A DNA stretch of 64,000 bases, from NCBI GenBank assembly GCA_028583415.1, contig CM053274.1:95822549-95886548 (forward strand), read 5' to 3'. This DNA is from Protea cynaroides (Eukaryota > Streptophyta > Magnoliopsida > Proteales > Proteaceae). This document shows positions 37,001 through 47,249 of the stretch, one piece after another (the first letter of the stretch is position 1; the number at the start of each line of letters is the position of its first letter). The translations under genes and the position numbers were made by a program. The notes beneath the pieces are model-generated. The model did no database searches and was not told where the DNA came from. It saw only the letters and a list, made by a program, of their open reading frames with translations.

Positions 37001-37118
37001 ACTAGTGATACCATTCAATCACAAAGTCAAGGATTCAATAAGCATAAGTTATCATTGAGTATTTTAGAAAACAAACAAAATACATACCTTTAGCAAGAAC
37101 TTTATCTTCTGAATCCAT
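25096..37118 (-). CDS. VIL1: VIL1/VRN5-type VEL protein (PHD, FNIII, VEL domains)
   Basis: Four coding exons join in frame: 37118-37088 (donor G|GTATGT), 27631-26977 (CTTCCAG acceptor; GG|GTAAGT), 26690-26386 (G|GTTAGT) and 26291-25096, giving 728 aa. Family knowledge: VEL proteins work with Polycomb PRC2 in the nucleus and promote H3K27me3 silencing, for example of flowering repressors after cold. Start MDSEDKVLAK-VFGVQSLSSS matches the VIL1/VRN5 N-terminus. A Cys/His-rich PHD-type zinc finger spans about 137-221 (CKNSACRAVL, CKRCSCCICH). The VEL family's conserved helical segment follows in exon 3 (WKKQLVIAKDARRVDVLC). The FNIII domain is at about 335-430, then an acidic linker, and the C-terminal VEL domain at about 645-720 (YCVKIIRWLECGGHIEHEFR, ending SKLWH). 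Intron 1 is 9456 bp. The 10-codon first exon is supported by the exact phase match and by the conserved N-terminus. Confidence 0.92.
27859..28090. repeat. Tandem duplication, about 118-bp unit x2
   Basis: Copies begin ATTGCGACTGCAAAGGTCG (27859) and ATTGTGACTACAAAAGTTT (27977). They share 'AAATATACAGG', 'ATCATCCC-CAGA' and 'GACTCTTCTAA'-like blocks. A second, 40-bp duplication (TCTTTAGGGCACAATTCCAT, twice) lies at 28130-28205. Both are in VIL1 intron 1, within 600 bp of its acceptor. Confidence 0.6.
29304..29363. repeat. Direct tandem repeat, 30 bp x2
   Basis: TTAGAAAGATACCCACCAAG, then TTTGAAGGGG, is present twice in perfect tandem. It lies in VIL1 intron 1. Confidence 0.8.
33447..34769 (-). 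mobile_element. TRIM-like LTR element with minisatellite interior
   Basis: Two direct LTRs of about 415 bp lie at 33447-33860 and 34351-34769. On the minus strand the element reads: 5' LTR (TGTTAACAATCG...TTTTGTTACA), then PBS TGGTATCAAAG (34340-34350, initiator Met-tRNA type), a short interior (33861-34339), a purine-rich TTGAGGGGTGG, and the 3' LTR. The flanks gaaaa and aaaaa are a near-perfect 5-bp target duplication. The 0.48-kb interior is non-coding: (AGT/AGC)n repeats and about five copies of a 'cactgcgaaccaagtagtag' unit (34078-34260). The size and lack of gag/pol fit a terminal-repeat retrotransposon in miniature. It sits in VIL1 intron 1 in the gene's own orientation. Confidence 0.75.
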
Positions 37119-37950
37119 TACCTCAGTGTTCGGCAAAGAGTTTAAGTCAATACCCCTGTGATCATCAATCGATAAGAAGAACTCAAAACACTTTCGATTG
37201 GATGGATTGGGAACAGAATGTTGCAGAGTTCACATAAACTCAACTGACTGGATTGCAAATGGAAGAAAAGCATACATTCTGAACTAACAAAGACAATGAT
37301 AAATTTTGCTATTTAAGTACAATGTGGCGGAAAAGAACACCCACCAAACGAACATAATGAATAAGTGCTATGGTAGTCAACGAGATAAGCATGAAGAATT
37401 GATTCCTATATTGGAGACAACACAAAAAAAAAGGGAGTCAGAATTTTGGGTTCCCTCCAAATAAAAGTAAGGGCTCACACTATGACTAATCCCCATGACA
37501 AAGTGCAGTTCCAGTATATCAACCACTGAATACGAAGTTCCAATCCCTTTGTTCAGTTAGCCCTCATTAACCATTAAATTCCGAATATCGTGCCAAGGTT
37601 AGCAGCAAACACATTATCTAGAAAGAATCAAACACTAGCAGTTGCAATGCAGAAAATCAGAAACTCAGAAGAACCCTCAAGCTCACGGAATAACAAGAGC
37701 AACAATAGAAAGGAAACCCACCAAAAGACTCACATAACAAGAAAAAAAAGGAAAGAAACAAGGTAACATCGGCAAAAAAGCAAAAAAGAAAGGGAACCAA
37801 CAAAAGTGAAGACTTTGACCCACGAGAACTACCTCGAAGAATGCGACAGGCTTCGTTCGAGCAAACCCTAATAGAGGGAAATATAACACCAAAAACCAAG
37901 ATAACAAAAGGGTCTTTTTTTCTGGGTGTCATTCAGCTGCCACGCTTTTT
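37119..37950 (-). promoter_or_regulatory. VIL1 5' UTR with probable leader intron
   Basis: On the minus strand, an AGGGTTTGCTCGAACGAAGC-containing leader exon ends at TTCGAG|GTAGTT (37833). An acceptor GATCACAG at 37156 would start a 37-nt leader segment leading to the ATG. This predicts a 676-bp 5' UTR intron (37156-37832). A TATATTTATTATAG stretch near 37970 could serve as TATA box. Inferred from splice signals; not verified. Confidence 0.45.
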
Positions 37951-39362
37951 CCCCTCTCTTTTTCTTTCTATAATAAATATAACAATTCTGCCTCTCTCTC
38001 CCCTACTGGTTATGGATGTTGGAACACAAAATCACAGCTAACAAATACAGTTAAGAGAGAAATTAATATAAAAAGAAAAGGGCATAAATGAGTGGCAGCA
38101 GAGCAGGTGAGCAAAGACCGAAAGAGAGAGAGGGGCTTAAGAAGGGCAAGAACGAGTGAGAGAGGGATACATGAGTCCATGACCACTATGCTGTTGCGGT
38201 GGTTGAGGCACATGGGAAAAAGCAGAGTCGTATGCTTGACTCTAGCGTTAATGGTGTGCTCTAGGGGAGCTTAGCTTTCTCTTCTCTTGACTCTCCTCAG
38301 CCCCTACTCCCAGAGACACGCTGTTGCAGCTGTAGCTGCTGCTGGGAAAGGGAAAGAAAGCCTTAAGGAGAAATTTTAGTGCAGATTTGCCAGAGAGGCC
38401 CAACTACACACTGGCACGTGAAAAGTGAAAAGGAAAGTCCCTAAGATTCGACCAAGTACTCAATCAGATCGGTTTGATTCTGGAAATTTTTTGGTTCTTA
38501 CTTTCTTAGGACGATTAGGGAAAAATGGTAATGTCTGAAAAGTAAGGTATATAATAAATACCCTAGACAAAAGTGGGAAATTTTCAACAGTCCTAAAAAT
38601 CTAAGTCAGCTACAAAAATGGAATTTTAAATGAGTATGGAGGAAAATAATTGAAAATTTAAAAATTTTGGATAATAAAAGTAGGGGAGATGAGGAGAAGT
38701 AGAAAATCTTATTAATTCATACCTCTGAATATTTTTTGATTAATGAGGAGGAAGTGACAAAAGGTGATTGAAGATCTTTATCCAAAAATAAATGATTTAA
38801 TGCATAATTATGAATAAAATTAAAGCAAAAAGTTTTTCGTGCACTTGCATGTATATAATTGTCTTAAAAAATAGTTGTGAATAAAAATAAGGAGGTTTTT
38901 GTGCATGGCTATATGCACATACAGGACGACTGTTGTTTTTATTTTTGATGATAAAAAATGAACAATGTATAATAACAAAATTATTTGTTCTTTAATGAAT
39001 GAAAGGCTTAGTTTTTTTTTTTTTTTAGTTAAAAGAAGAAAAAAAAAAGGCCCAATTCAATGTGTGACTATGTATCTACATATAAAACTAGGTCCTTAAA
39101 AAAATATATAATTAAAAAAACTTGTATCATGTAAAATGAAATAAGGAGTGAAATATTTCATATCTTTAAGGTCTTGTGCATATAATTTTTCCTAAGAACC
39201 ATGATTTTCTTAACATGTGGGAGTAAACTTAGCATTAAAAATTGAAAACTTCCGTCCACATCTCCATCTAATCATATTTCAAGTTTTCAATCTAAATTCA
39301 TATCTTCCTTTGTGTAAAAAAATGTTCAAAAAAAAAATTAAAAAAGTCAACCATCTCTGGTC

Positions 39363-39422
<60 letters not shown>

Positions 39423-41039
39423 ACCCTTCATTTAATCATTATAGCATGTCAAATCAAGGGCAAAATGGGTTTTATTTAAGGTCCGTTTGTTTCTATGTAA
39501 AATGATGAAAAAATAATTTTCTGTAAAATAGAATTTTCACTATTTATTTGTTTTGATGTAAAAAGCAAAAAAAAAATCATGTAAAATATCATTTATATAT
39601 ACATAAACTTTTACAATGGAAAAAAATAGGGCCTAAAGAGCTAATCAATAATGAAGATCATTTTCTCACTTATGACCTCTTCCCCAACCATGTGAGATCT
39701 AAAACTATGATTAAAGTCATCTTCTTCATTTGTGATCATCTTTTTCAATCACTTGAAACCTTAAAATATGAAACCTTGAACATGAATAAAAATCTAAACC
39801 TCCCTTTAAATAGATGAATCATATATGAATGGAAAACTTAGGAGTTAGGGGTGAAATTGCAACTATATAGCATAGATAGAAATTGAAGCATTATGTAACC
39901 ATTTTTCGGACAAATCCATTGTGTTATGTTAAAGTTCTTAAAATAGGAATACAATGACCTTTCAGCATTGCCACCATTGTTGCTTGCAATCTCTAGATTC
40001 TTGTTAGAAAATCTTGATGCCATTGGAAAACCTGCAAATGGCAAAAATAATCATATCATAATCATTGTGACCCCAAGAATCCACTGAATAGATATAAATA
40101 GCAAATCAATCACCAAAATTGGATACTACCTCTTAACATGATCAAAGAGCTAAAGGAAAGAATAGCAGAAAATAAGTTAGGGTTTTTGTTGTGTCAGTGA
40201 ATGAGGTAGAGACATAAATAGTGAACAAATGAGACTAGTGATGATGACGTGCTCATAAAGAGGAAAGCCATTACATTTCTATTTAAAATGGAGATCTTGG
40301 GCTGAAATATATTCACAAATGGATTGATATAAGTGTAAATGTGATACACTAATATAGGCACGGTTTGAGGAATAAGATCGGTCGGAATCGATTTCGATTC
40401 ACCGTTGGACATCGATTCCCACACGTGTAAGGCCAATTCTAGGGTTTGTAGGGCCGACTCAAACCGATCCCGTCACCGATTCAAGTACTCGAGTCTTAAA
40501 TATAAGAGATTCAAAATTATCTTGTAGTGAGGACTATTAAGATGGTTATATGGTACAAATGTAAAGTTTTGATAGTAATTTAAATTTATGCCTAACCAGG
40601 ACAATGCGACGATAAGAAGGATAAGACATGGCTAGCAAGCCAAAAAACATAGGGATCTCCTTAATTGACTTGTATTTATTAAAAGTTGATGCTTTTAAGA
40701 TTTTTTATCCACTGTTTACAGTTAAATGGCTTATGCCCTATAGGCCACAACCTGAAAATTTTTCTCATATATGCGTGAGCACAGGCATGTCTATGCGTGT
40801 GCATATGTGTGTAATTTCAAACTTCGTTGAAAAACAAAAGAAAAAATTATGGATACTTCTCCTGTAATTTGCTCTAACCTAGGTACACCTCAAAACATTT
40901 CAAACAATTATAACTGTACCTTTTTTTTAGGATGGTGTTAAACTTAACACTAAATGGATAAATATACATCTGCGTATTTTAAAGGCAAATTGTCACTTCC
41001 AAAAGGAAAATACCTTAAAAACCTTCCCTTTTAACTTAA

Positions 41040-41267
41040 AATTTTACATTTATATTTCACCATCAACCCACGATAAATCTCTGGGAACATCTGCAACATG
41101 AAGAATCGATGGGGTTTGGGATCGGTGGTGGTGGCGGCGAGGAAGAAAACAACAACAGTGGATTTGTGGCATTAGAAGGATTGTTTGACTATTCCAATGG
41201 ATTTTATGGTAATGAATCCAATTTTTCGGAATTGTCGTGGCAGCCCAAATCTCTCCCTGCGCAATAG
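41040..41267 (+). pseudogene. Orphan open frame, possible gene remnant
   Basis: A stop-to-stop frame of 75 codons ends at TAG 41265-41267. The first ATG, at 41109, would give 52 aa. The predicted peptide has ordinary protein composition: a hydrophilic part with TINLWEHLQHEESMG, a Gly run, an acidic/Asn stretch, then ALEGLFDYSNGFYG and ELSWQPKSLPAQ. This resembles the C-terminal tail of a plant transcription factor more than random sequence, but I do not recognise the family. No upstream exon or DNA-binding domain was found nearby. It may equally be chance. Confidence 0.25.
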
Positions 41268-42931
41268 TGAAACTACGATCGACTGTGCAAGATTTTTAAC
41301 CGACCAAAGTCGAGATGTTTATAAATAGTGATATTGTAAATCGGAAACAGAAAAGGAAAAAAAAGAAAGAATAAATCAAAATGATGACAGATTAGGTGTA
41401 GAATCAAGACACTGCAACCCCAATTTAATTCTAGAAATTCGTTCGTTTCTTTTTTTCTAAATTATCTCATCAAAGACCAGATGCGCCTATTGGATCAATG
41501 AAAGGATCGATCCTCCATCAACACTGTTCTGATTGCAATCCCGATCGAATTTCCTCATGTTACCAAAAAAAAACATAACAAAATGTAAAACCCTAGAAGA
41601 TTTTTAAGTGAATACCTTATCTATTGGTCGCAGATGCAAGTTTGGTTCCGTTGTTGAGGTCAAATGCACAGCAATACATCACCGGCGACCAAGATTCTTT
41701 CACCGTTCTGCCTTCAACTAGCTTCCGTCCTTTTTCTCCTTGCAGATCACGAACAAAATGAGAAAGACAAGTACTTTCTCAACAGTATAAGTAATAGTTA
41801 AAAGCGGGGTGGGGGGGTAAAATTGTCCGTTCACTTTACCGTGTAGGCATTTATCATCCGAAAAGACATCTTATCACATTGTCATATTTACGCAATTCCT
41901 TTGAGAATGTTAGGGTGATGACAAGTTAACAAAAATGGCCTATAAATGCCCTTTTTTCTGCAGTGAAAGCCTAAAAATCCGTAGCAATGGCCTATAACAC
42001 AGCGAGTGCCAGCGCTACTAATTGAGTGCTAGCAGATAACTTTGCTGTCAATAAGAAAGGAATTGGCGCCTTTAGTAACACTTTGACGTGTGAATCGTGA
42101 GAACAATTGAATCTCCTTCCGCGCATGTTAGCACGCACTTGAGTACTAGCTGATCTATGACCACTAATGGGAATCAACCTTCAACCACTTGTTATTGAAT
42201 GAAAGATGTAACTGACTAAAAAAAACTACGGATTGATTACCTGCTGTTTTCTATCCGCAACTAGAACTGTCATAAGAGGGTTGTCTTTTTTTTTTTTTTT
42301 ATTATTATTATTTTTTTTTTTATAAAGCACCCGATGGGTCTACTTTAATTAATTGATTAGTTATTTATACACTGCATGCATATGATAGTAATGACAGATT
42401 TCATAATCTGTTTACAACACAAAAATCCAACAAAATGGTTCATTTTGGATTAAGAATTTCGTTGAGAATAACTTTTTACCCTAACAAAATGCATATTCCC
42501 TCTATTTCACTTTAAGGCTCTATGAAGGAATGTAAAATTTTAATTAGTGGCTTTGTATCACTATAAGTAAAAACTCAAAAAAATATATATAATAACAATA
42601 ATAATAACAATAAATAAGGTTCTGCAATGACTCACCATTTTATGCCCCAAAAATGTAAAATAAGTTGGGAAAGTAAAATAGTTAGCTATTCATTTTACTT
42701 CCAAGCACTCTACATCAAAATAAATGGAGCCTGAAAAAGAATGTAAGGATTCAGAGGATAATAGAATTTCAGATCTAATGAGGAAATTACTAAAACCCAT
42801 TCAATTGAGCATGTATGGGTTTAATTGAGGCATTTGCATAGACAATAAATAAGGCAATTATGAATTGGATTTCAAGATGGGTCTTTGGATCCTTGGGTGA
42901 TTATGTTTTTCATTGACATTCGATTGATATC

Positions 42932-42941
42932 ATGATCTGAA

Positions 42942-42973
<32 letters not shown>

Positions 42974-43094
42974 CATTTCAAACAAAAACCATTTGTGACT
43001 GAAATTCCTGAAGCTCTGGTATAAACATGAATTTCTCCAAGAACCATTTGTGGCTGAAATTCCTGAAGCTCTGATTTCATGATCTGAACCCCCC

Positions 43095-43140
<46 letters not shown>

Positions 43141-43357
43141 ACTTCAAACAAAAACCATTTGTGGCTGAAATTCCTGAAGCTCTGGTATAGATATGAATTT
43201 CACCAAGAATCACTTGTGGCTGAAATTCTGTATAGATATGAATTTCACCAAGAACCACTTGTTGCTGAAATTCCTGAAGCTCTGGTAGAGACATGAATTT
43301 CACCAAGAACCACTTGTGGCTGAAATTCCTGAATTTCTGATATTATGATCTGAACAC

Positions 43358-43405
<48 letters not shown>

Positions 43406-43603
43406 ACTACAAACAAAAACCATTTGTGGCTGAAATTCCTGAAGCTCTGGTATAGATATGAATTTCACCAAGAACCACTTGTGGCTGAAATTCCTGAAGA
43501 TCATGATCTGAATCCCCTCTCACTCTCTCTCTCTTCAAACAAAAACCATTTGTGACTGAAATTCTTGAAACTCTGGTATAGATATGAATTTCCCCAAGTT
43601 TAT
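42932..43603. repeat. Higher-order minisatellite with embedded C(n) and (CT)n
   Basis: Four blocks start with ATGATCTGAA (42932, 43079, 43345, 43503). Each block then has a run of C and/or CT repeats, then 'CAACACTTCAAACAAAAACC', then one to four copies of a roughly 54-bp monomer (CATTTGTGGCTGAAATTCCT, then GAAGCTCTGGTATAGATATG, then AATTTCACCAAGAAC). About nine monomers are countable by CTGAAATTC. The microsatellite has thus been copied as part of the larger unit. Confidence 0.85.
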
Positions 43604-44143
43604 GATGAAATTTATCTTTTCGCATCATTTGAGTCCTTAATGAGGCAGGAATGTGGCTGAGCATAAAATGTTACAATTAGACCAGCCCACTGGTAGATTT
43701 GTTAATATTTTTCTTTCAGAAGTTGTAGATTTGTCAATATTTAGAGCATTAAACAGCTAGAAAGTCAAGGATAAGACAGAATTCATCTAATAAACTACAC
43801 TGGGATCGTATCTACGTCTACTGTTGCGTATTGGCCATAACATTCTCCATCCAAGGATTGTTAGGATAATGAAAGCATGAACACGGTCAGCCAGCCGGTC
43901 AGTTCTCCAGTCTCCTCGAGCCCTGGTTGAGTTGCACAAAAATTCCAAAGGCACTATAAAAAAAATGTGAAGTCGTCACCTGGAATAGGATCCAATCCCC
44001 ACTATTTTTTCTTAATTGCCTTTCCTCATAACCTCAATCTTGATATTGTTAACCTGTATATATTTTTTTATCAAAAAAAAAAAAAAACCAATTAAAAGTA
44101 GACAGGCACTAGTTGAGAAGAAGAATGCATAATAGAAAATACA

Positions 44144-44310
44144 GGATTCAAATCCTCTCATGCCCCTCATGTCAATATGAAGAAATCTAATGCCTATCAT
44201 TCACAATGCACGTATACTAATACATCGAAATATACGTACAATAAATTACAACCACTGAATTTCCTTATACCACCATGAGAGACACAAGGGGCATGAAAGG
44301 ATTAAAATCC
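44144..44310. mobile_element. MITE, 167 bp, 24-bp inverted termini
   Basis: The left end GGATTCAAATCCTCTCATGC, then CCCT, pairs with the complement of the right end (AGGGGCATGAAAGGATTAAA, then ATCC). A related left half occurs at about 8951-9070. No target duplication could be fixed. Confidence 0.5.
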
Positions 44311-44471
44311 AACAATATAACATAAATCTCTCTCTCTCTATCTCTCTCTCTTAATTACCTTTCCTCATAATCTCATTCATGACCTGCATTTTCAAGCCAT
44401 TTAATGGCCAATAATACAAGTAATTTGAGAAGAAGAATGCAGAACTAACTAGGCAACATAACAACAAAAAT

Positions 44472-44506
<35 letters not shown>

Positions 44507-46666
44507 TGCTTGAGCAAACAGGTTCCAATAAATTTAGATGAAGAAAGCATGCACAGTAGGGAGGTGGATGTAACCAGATGATCGGTAAGGCAAAGGGCGA
44601 AAGAGAACAGCAAGCAGCAACAATAGATTCAGGGTTCAACGATGCAACTTTGGGGTACAGAGTTGGGCCATTGACCAAGCCAAGAGGTGCAATCAAAATC
44701 GAAGCCGGCCACTCATTGAGATTTAGGTTTCCAATCATCCAAACAAAAAGATAAAGTTTTTCTCTACAGTGACTGAATACAGTGACTTTCAGTCACCATT
44801 GAGATCTCATTATTACTCTCTCTTATTGCATATGAATGTCCGAACTACCCTCTCCACTATTCCAGTATTCTCATCCAAGCACCAGAACCTGCAGGGAGAA
44901 GAGATATGCTTTTCACTATGGTGGAGAGAAACTGGGCCCCTAAACAAAAGTAAAATAAAATAAGATCAATCTCATGTCGACTAGAGAAACTGGAGCGATG
45001 CAAATCCCTGGGCCATAAAAAAAATGCCCCATTCCATTGCCACACTGTAGATTACTCCAACTGTTTGAAAATTGCTAGTCTGCGAGATTTAAATGATAAA
45101 TCCTTAGATAGAAATGTGCGGCATTTAAAAAAAAAAATGCAAGATTACATTACAGTCTAGTAATTCATGTAGTACAATGTGTGGATAATAACAATGTCAT
45201 CTTGCCTCAAGTCCCTTATACATAGAACCACTGCATGATCATAGAACTATTGCATGATCTGATCTATAAACATAAGCAATGGAGGCTCTGCAAAAAAGAA
45301 ACTGGAAGGGTTACAATTAATATATCCAAATAAGTCAATTGAATTGAGCAAAGATAATGATCTAACACCAAATTTTATTGAAGAAATGTAAACAAAATGA
45401 AATCACCAGATATAAAATTCTGTCTGGTAAAAGAAGAAACGGTTCTGAAATCAAAAGGCAAAGCAAGTCCAAAGAGAGGAATGGGTGAATAAACCAAGGC
45501 TGCTTTTGGAATGCATTTTAAGTCAAAAACACATTCTGAGATGATAATAACAGCTTTTAGTATGCATTTCCATTCTTAGATGATGGAATGCTTAAGAGAA
45601 GGTGGCTCATTCTGAAACACAAACTTTAGCCCATTTTGCCTTCTGAACCCATAACAGAATGACTCGCACTTCTCATTCTATGTTACAAATGCATTTCTAA
45701 GAATGCATTTCAAGAATATATACCAAAGGCATTATAAGATAGAGCTGAAATAACATGGAATTTCAGCATGGATAAGGGCAAGGTGGATAATAAATCTAAG
45801 ATGGACACGAGTTGCAGGATAGTGGACACTCATCATCTAGATTGTATTTTTGTTGTGGTTGAGCCTGAACCCTGTATGTCTATACAATATGCTTTTATCA
45901 ATAAAGTAGTTCTTGATGGCTAGTTTTAAGAAAAAGAAAAGGTTTGCTTTCATGCCTTGTCGATGTTCTAATCGGTGATCACACTGTAGGATAAGGGTCT
46001 GAAAAGCCTTAGAAAGGGGATTTTTCAGCTCAAACATGTAGAAATGTACTTTCTTCCATCACAACAAATAATACTTTCGTGGTGTTAAGTTTTCATCTCA
46101 AACTTTCAAGTGGTATGTGAAGTTACTCCCAGATATAAAGCACCAAGGTTCTAGTCACTAAACAACATGAAACTATTTCCAACACTCCCCTTCACCGGTT
46201 GCTCCTCTTCTAAATAGCAGTACAAGTGGCATGTGATATCTCTTTTGGGTGACCGTACGGAATGAACGGGATGAACTGGAACTATAAAACCATCTTAAAT
46301 TTCCATTTCAAAAGTTCGAACTTGCAGGGGACTCTCACATACAAAAAGGCATTCAAGTTGTAGTCACTATTTACCATGCATAATAAACCTAAAACCATTT
46401 CAAAAAAAAAAAAAAAAAAAACCTTGTCCAAAATATTAAGACTTCAAGAATCCACATAACAAAACCAAATAAAAAATAGAACAAATCCCTATCAAGGCAT
46501 AGAACATACAAAGAACACGATCAAATCAAACATGAAGATGAACCTTACAGAATTCTCAATAAGAAAGGACGCCAAAGATAACATTTTAATCAAAGATTCG
46601 GAATATAAACATTAAATTAAAAGGAAAAGACAAAACATTTCTACAAATTGATGGAGGGCTTACAAG

Positions 46667-47134
46667 TTAGGATGATGAACGCTGACCCTCACAAGCAGGG
46701 CTCTCATCGAAATTCTTGGAAGGGTACTTGGCGGTGACCATCCCAACCTCGAAGACCAAATCCTCACCGCTGGACCGAATCCCAGTGATGGACCACCACT
46801 TGAAAAAAGCACGAACACGGATCCCGTCGAGCTCTTGGATCCGACCTTTAACAAGCTTCCCCGTAATCTTCTTCCCGTAGGTGGCCAGGTAGTTGTCCGG
46901 AGGGAGCGTAATCTTACAGTGATCGCCTAGTTTCACGGTGAAATCACCAGTGGTTTGATTGAGGTCGTAATCCAAGACGTTCGTCGGAAGCAGTCCAATC
47001 GGGAACCCATGCTTCTCCAATTCATCGTGTGCCGGCGACAGTCTTGGATTAGGGTTAGGGTTTTCGGAAGGATTTGCAGATGTGAGAACAAATAGGAGGA
47101 AGATCGAAACGAAGAATAGACGAGTATCGGCCAT
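46667..47134 (-). CDS. DUF538 family secreted protein
   Basis: A single exon of 155 aa. An N-terminal signal peptide (MADTRLFF..LLFVLTSA, likely cleaved near residue 20) precedes a Pro/Asn-rich linker. The DUF538 domain runs from about 33 to 148: HGFPIGLLP start, then CKITLP, YGKKITGKL, GIRVRAFFKWW and VGMVTAKYPSKNFDESPAC. DUF538 proteins are plant-specific, secreted or membrane-associated, with poorly defined roles (a BPI-like fold and trichome or stress phenotypes are reported for some members). The length is normal for a one-exon member and ATG 47134 is the first Met. Upstream, a TATATTATCC stretch near 47245 could be a TATA box. Codon use is more GC-rich than the surroundings, as expected for a real exon. 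Confidence 0.9.
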   Translation of the reverse strand: MADTRLFFVSIFLLFVLTSANPSENPNPNPRLSPAHDELEKHGFPIGLLPTNVLDYDLNQTTGDFTVKLGDHCKITLPPDNYLATYGKKITGKLVKGRIQELDGIRVRAFFKWWSITGIRSSGEDLVFEVGMVTAKYPSKNFDESPACEGQRSSS

Positions 47135-47249
47135 TATCTTTTGGCTCTTTGCTTGGGGTTTGGGAACTTGTGGTGTTGATTCTGTTGACTGAAATCAACT
47201 TATCTCTTACCCAAAAAAGAACTTCTCTCTCCTCTTTAACAAATGGATA

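Larger units (their letters stand above)
27632..37087 (-). other. VIL1 intron 1, 9.46 kb, repeat-rich
   Basis: This interval holds no exon I can recognise. Contents in order: two tandem duplications near its 3' end (27859-28090 and 28130-28205), a 30-bp tandem repeat (29304-29363), LTR-like sequence around 28670-29800, (CT)n at about 31053-31095, (AG)n at about 31980-31999, (CAA)n at about 33058-33079, a degenerate TATCGG repeat (33290-33420) and the TRIM-like element (33447-34769). A second GATCGG repeat (35700-35850) and a poly-T run (36238-36258) follow. Long first introns of VEL genes can hold regulatory sequence, but nothing here proves that. Confidence 0.6.
38000..46666. other. Intergenic VIL1-DUF538
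   Basis: No complete gene recognised. It contains a long (AT)n at about 39367-39420, poly-A/T runs, a possible orphan open frame at 41040-41267, a hAT-like TIR repeat at about 42511-42733, the higher-order minisatellite at 42932-43603, a MITE at 44144-44310, and (CT)n at about 44473-44502. The first few hundred bases should include the VIL1 promoter. Confidence 0.55.

Noticed and set aside
39217..39435. 72-aa open frame ending in alternating Tyr-Ile
   Set aside because: The end is a translated (AT)n microsatellite; the start has no homology.
44445..44738. 97-aa minus-strand open frame with hydrophobic segments
   Set aside because: No family resemblance, ends in a translated (GA)n repeat, no splice partners found; treated as chance.
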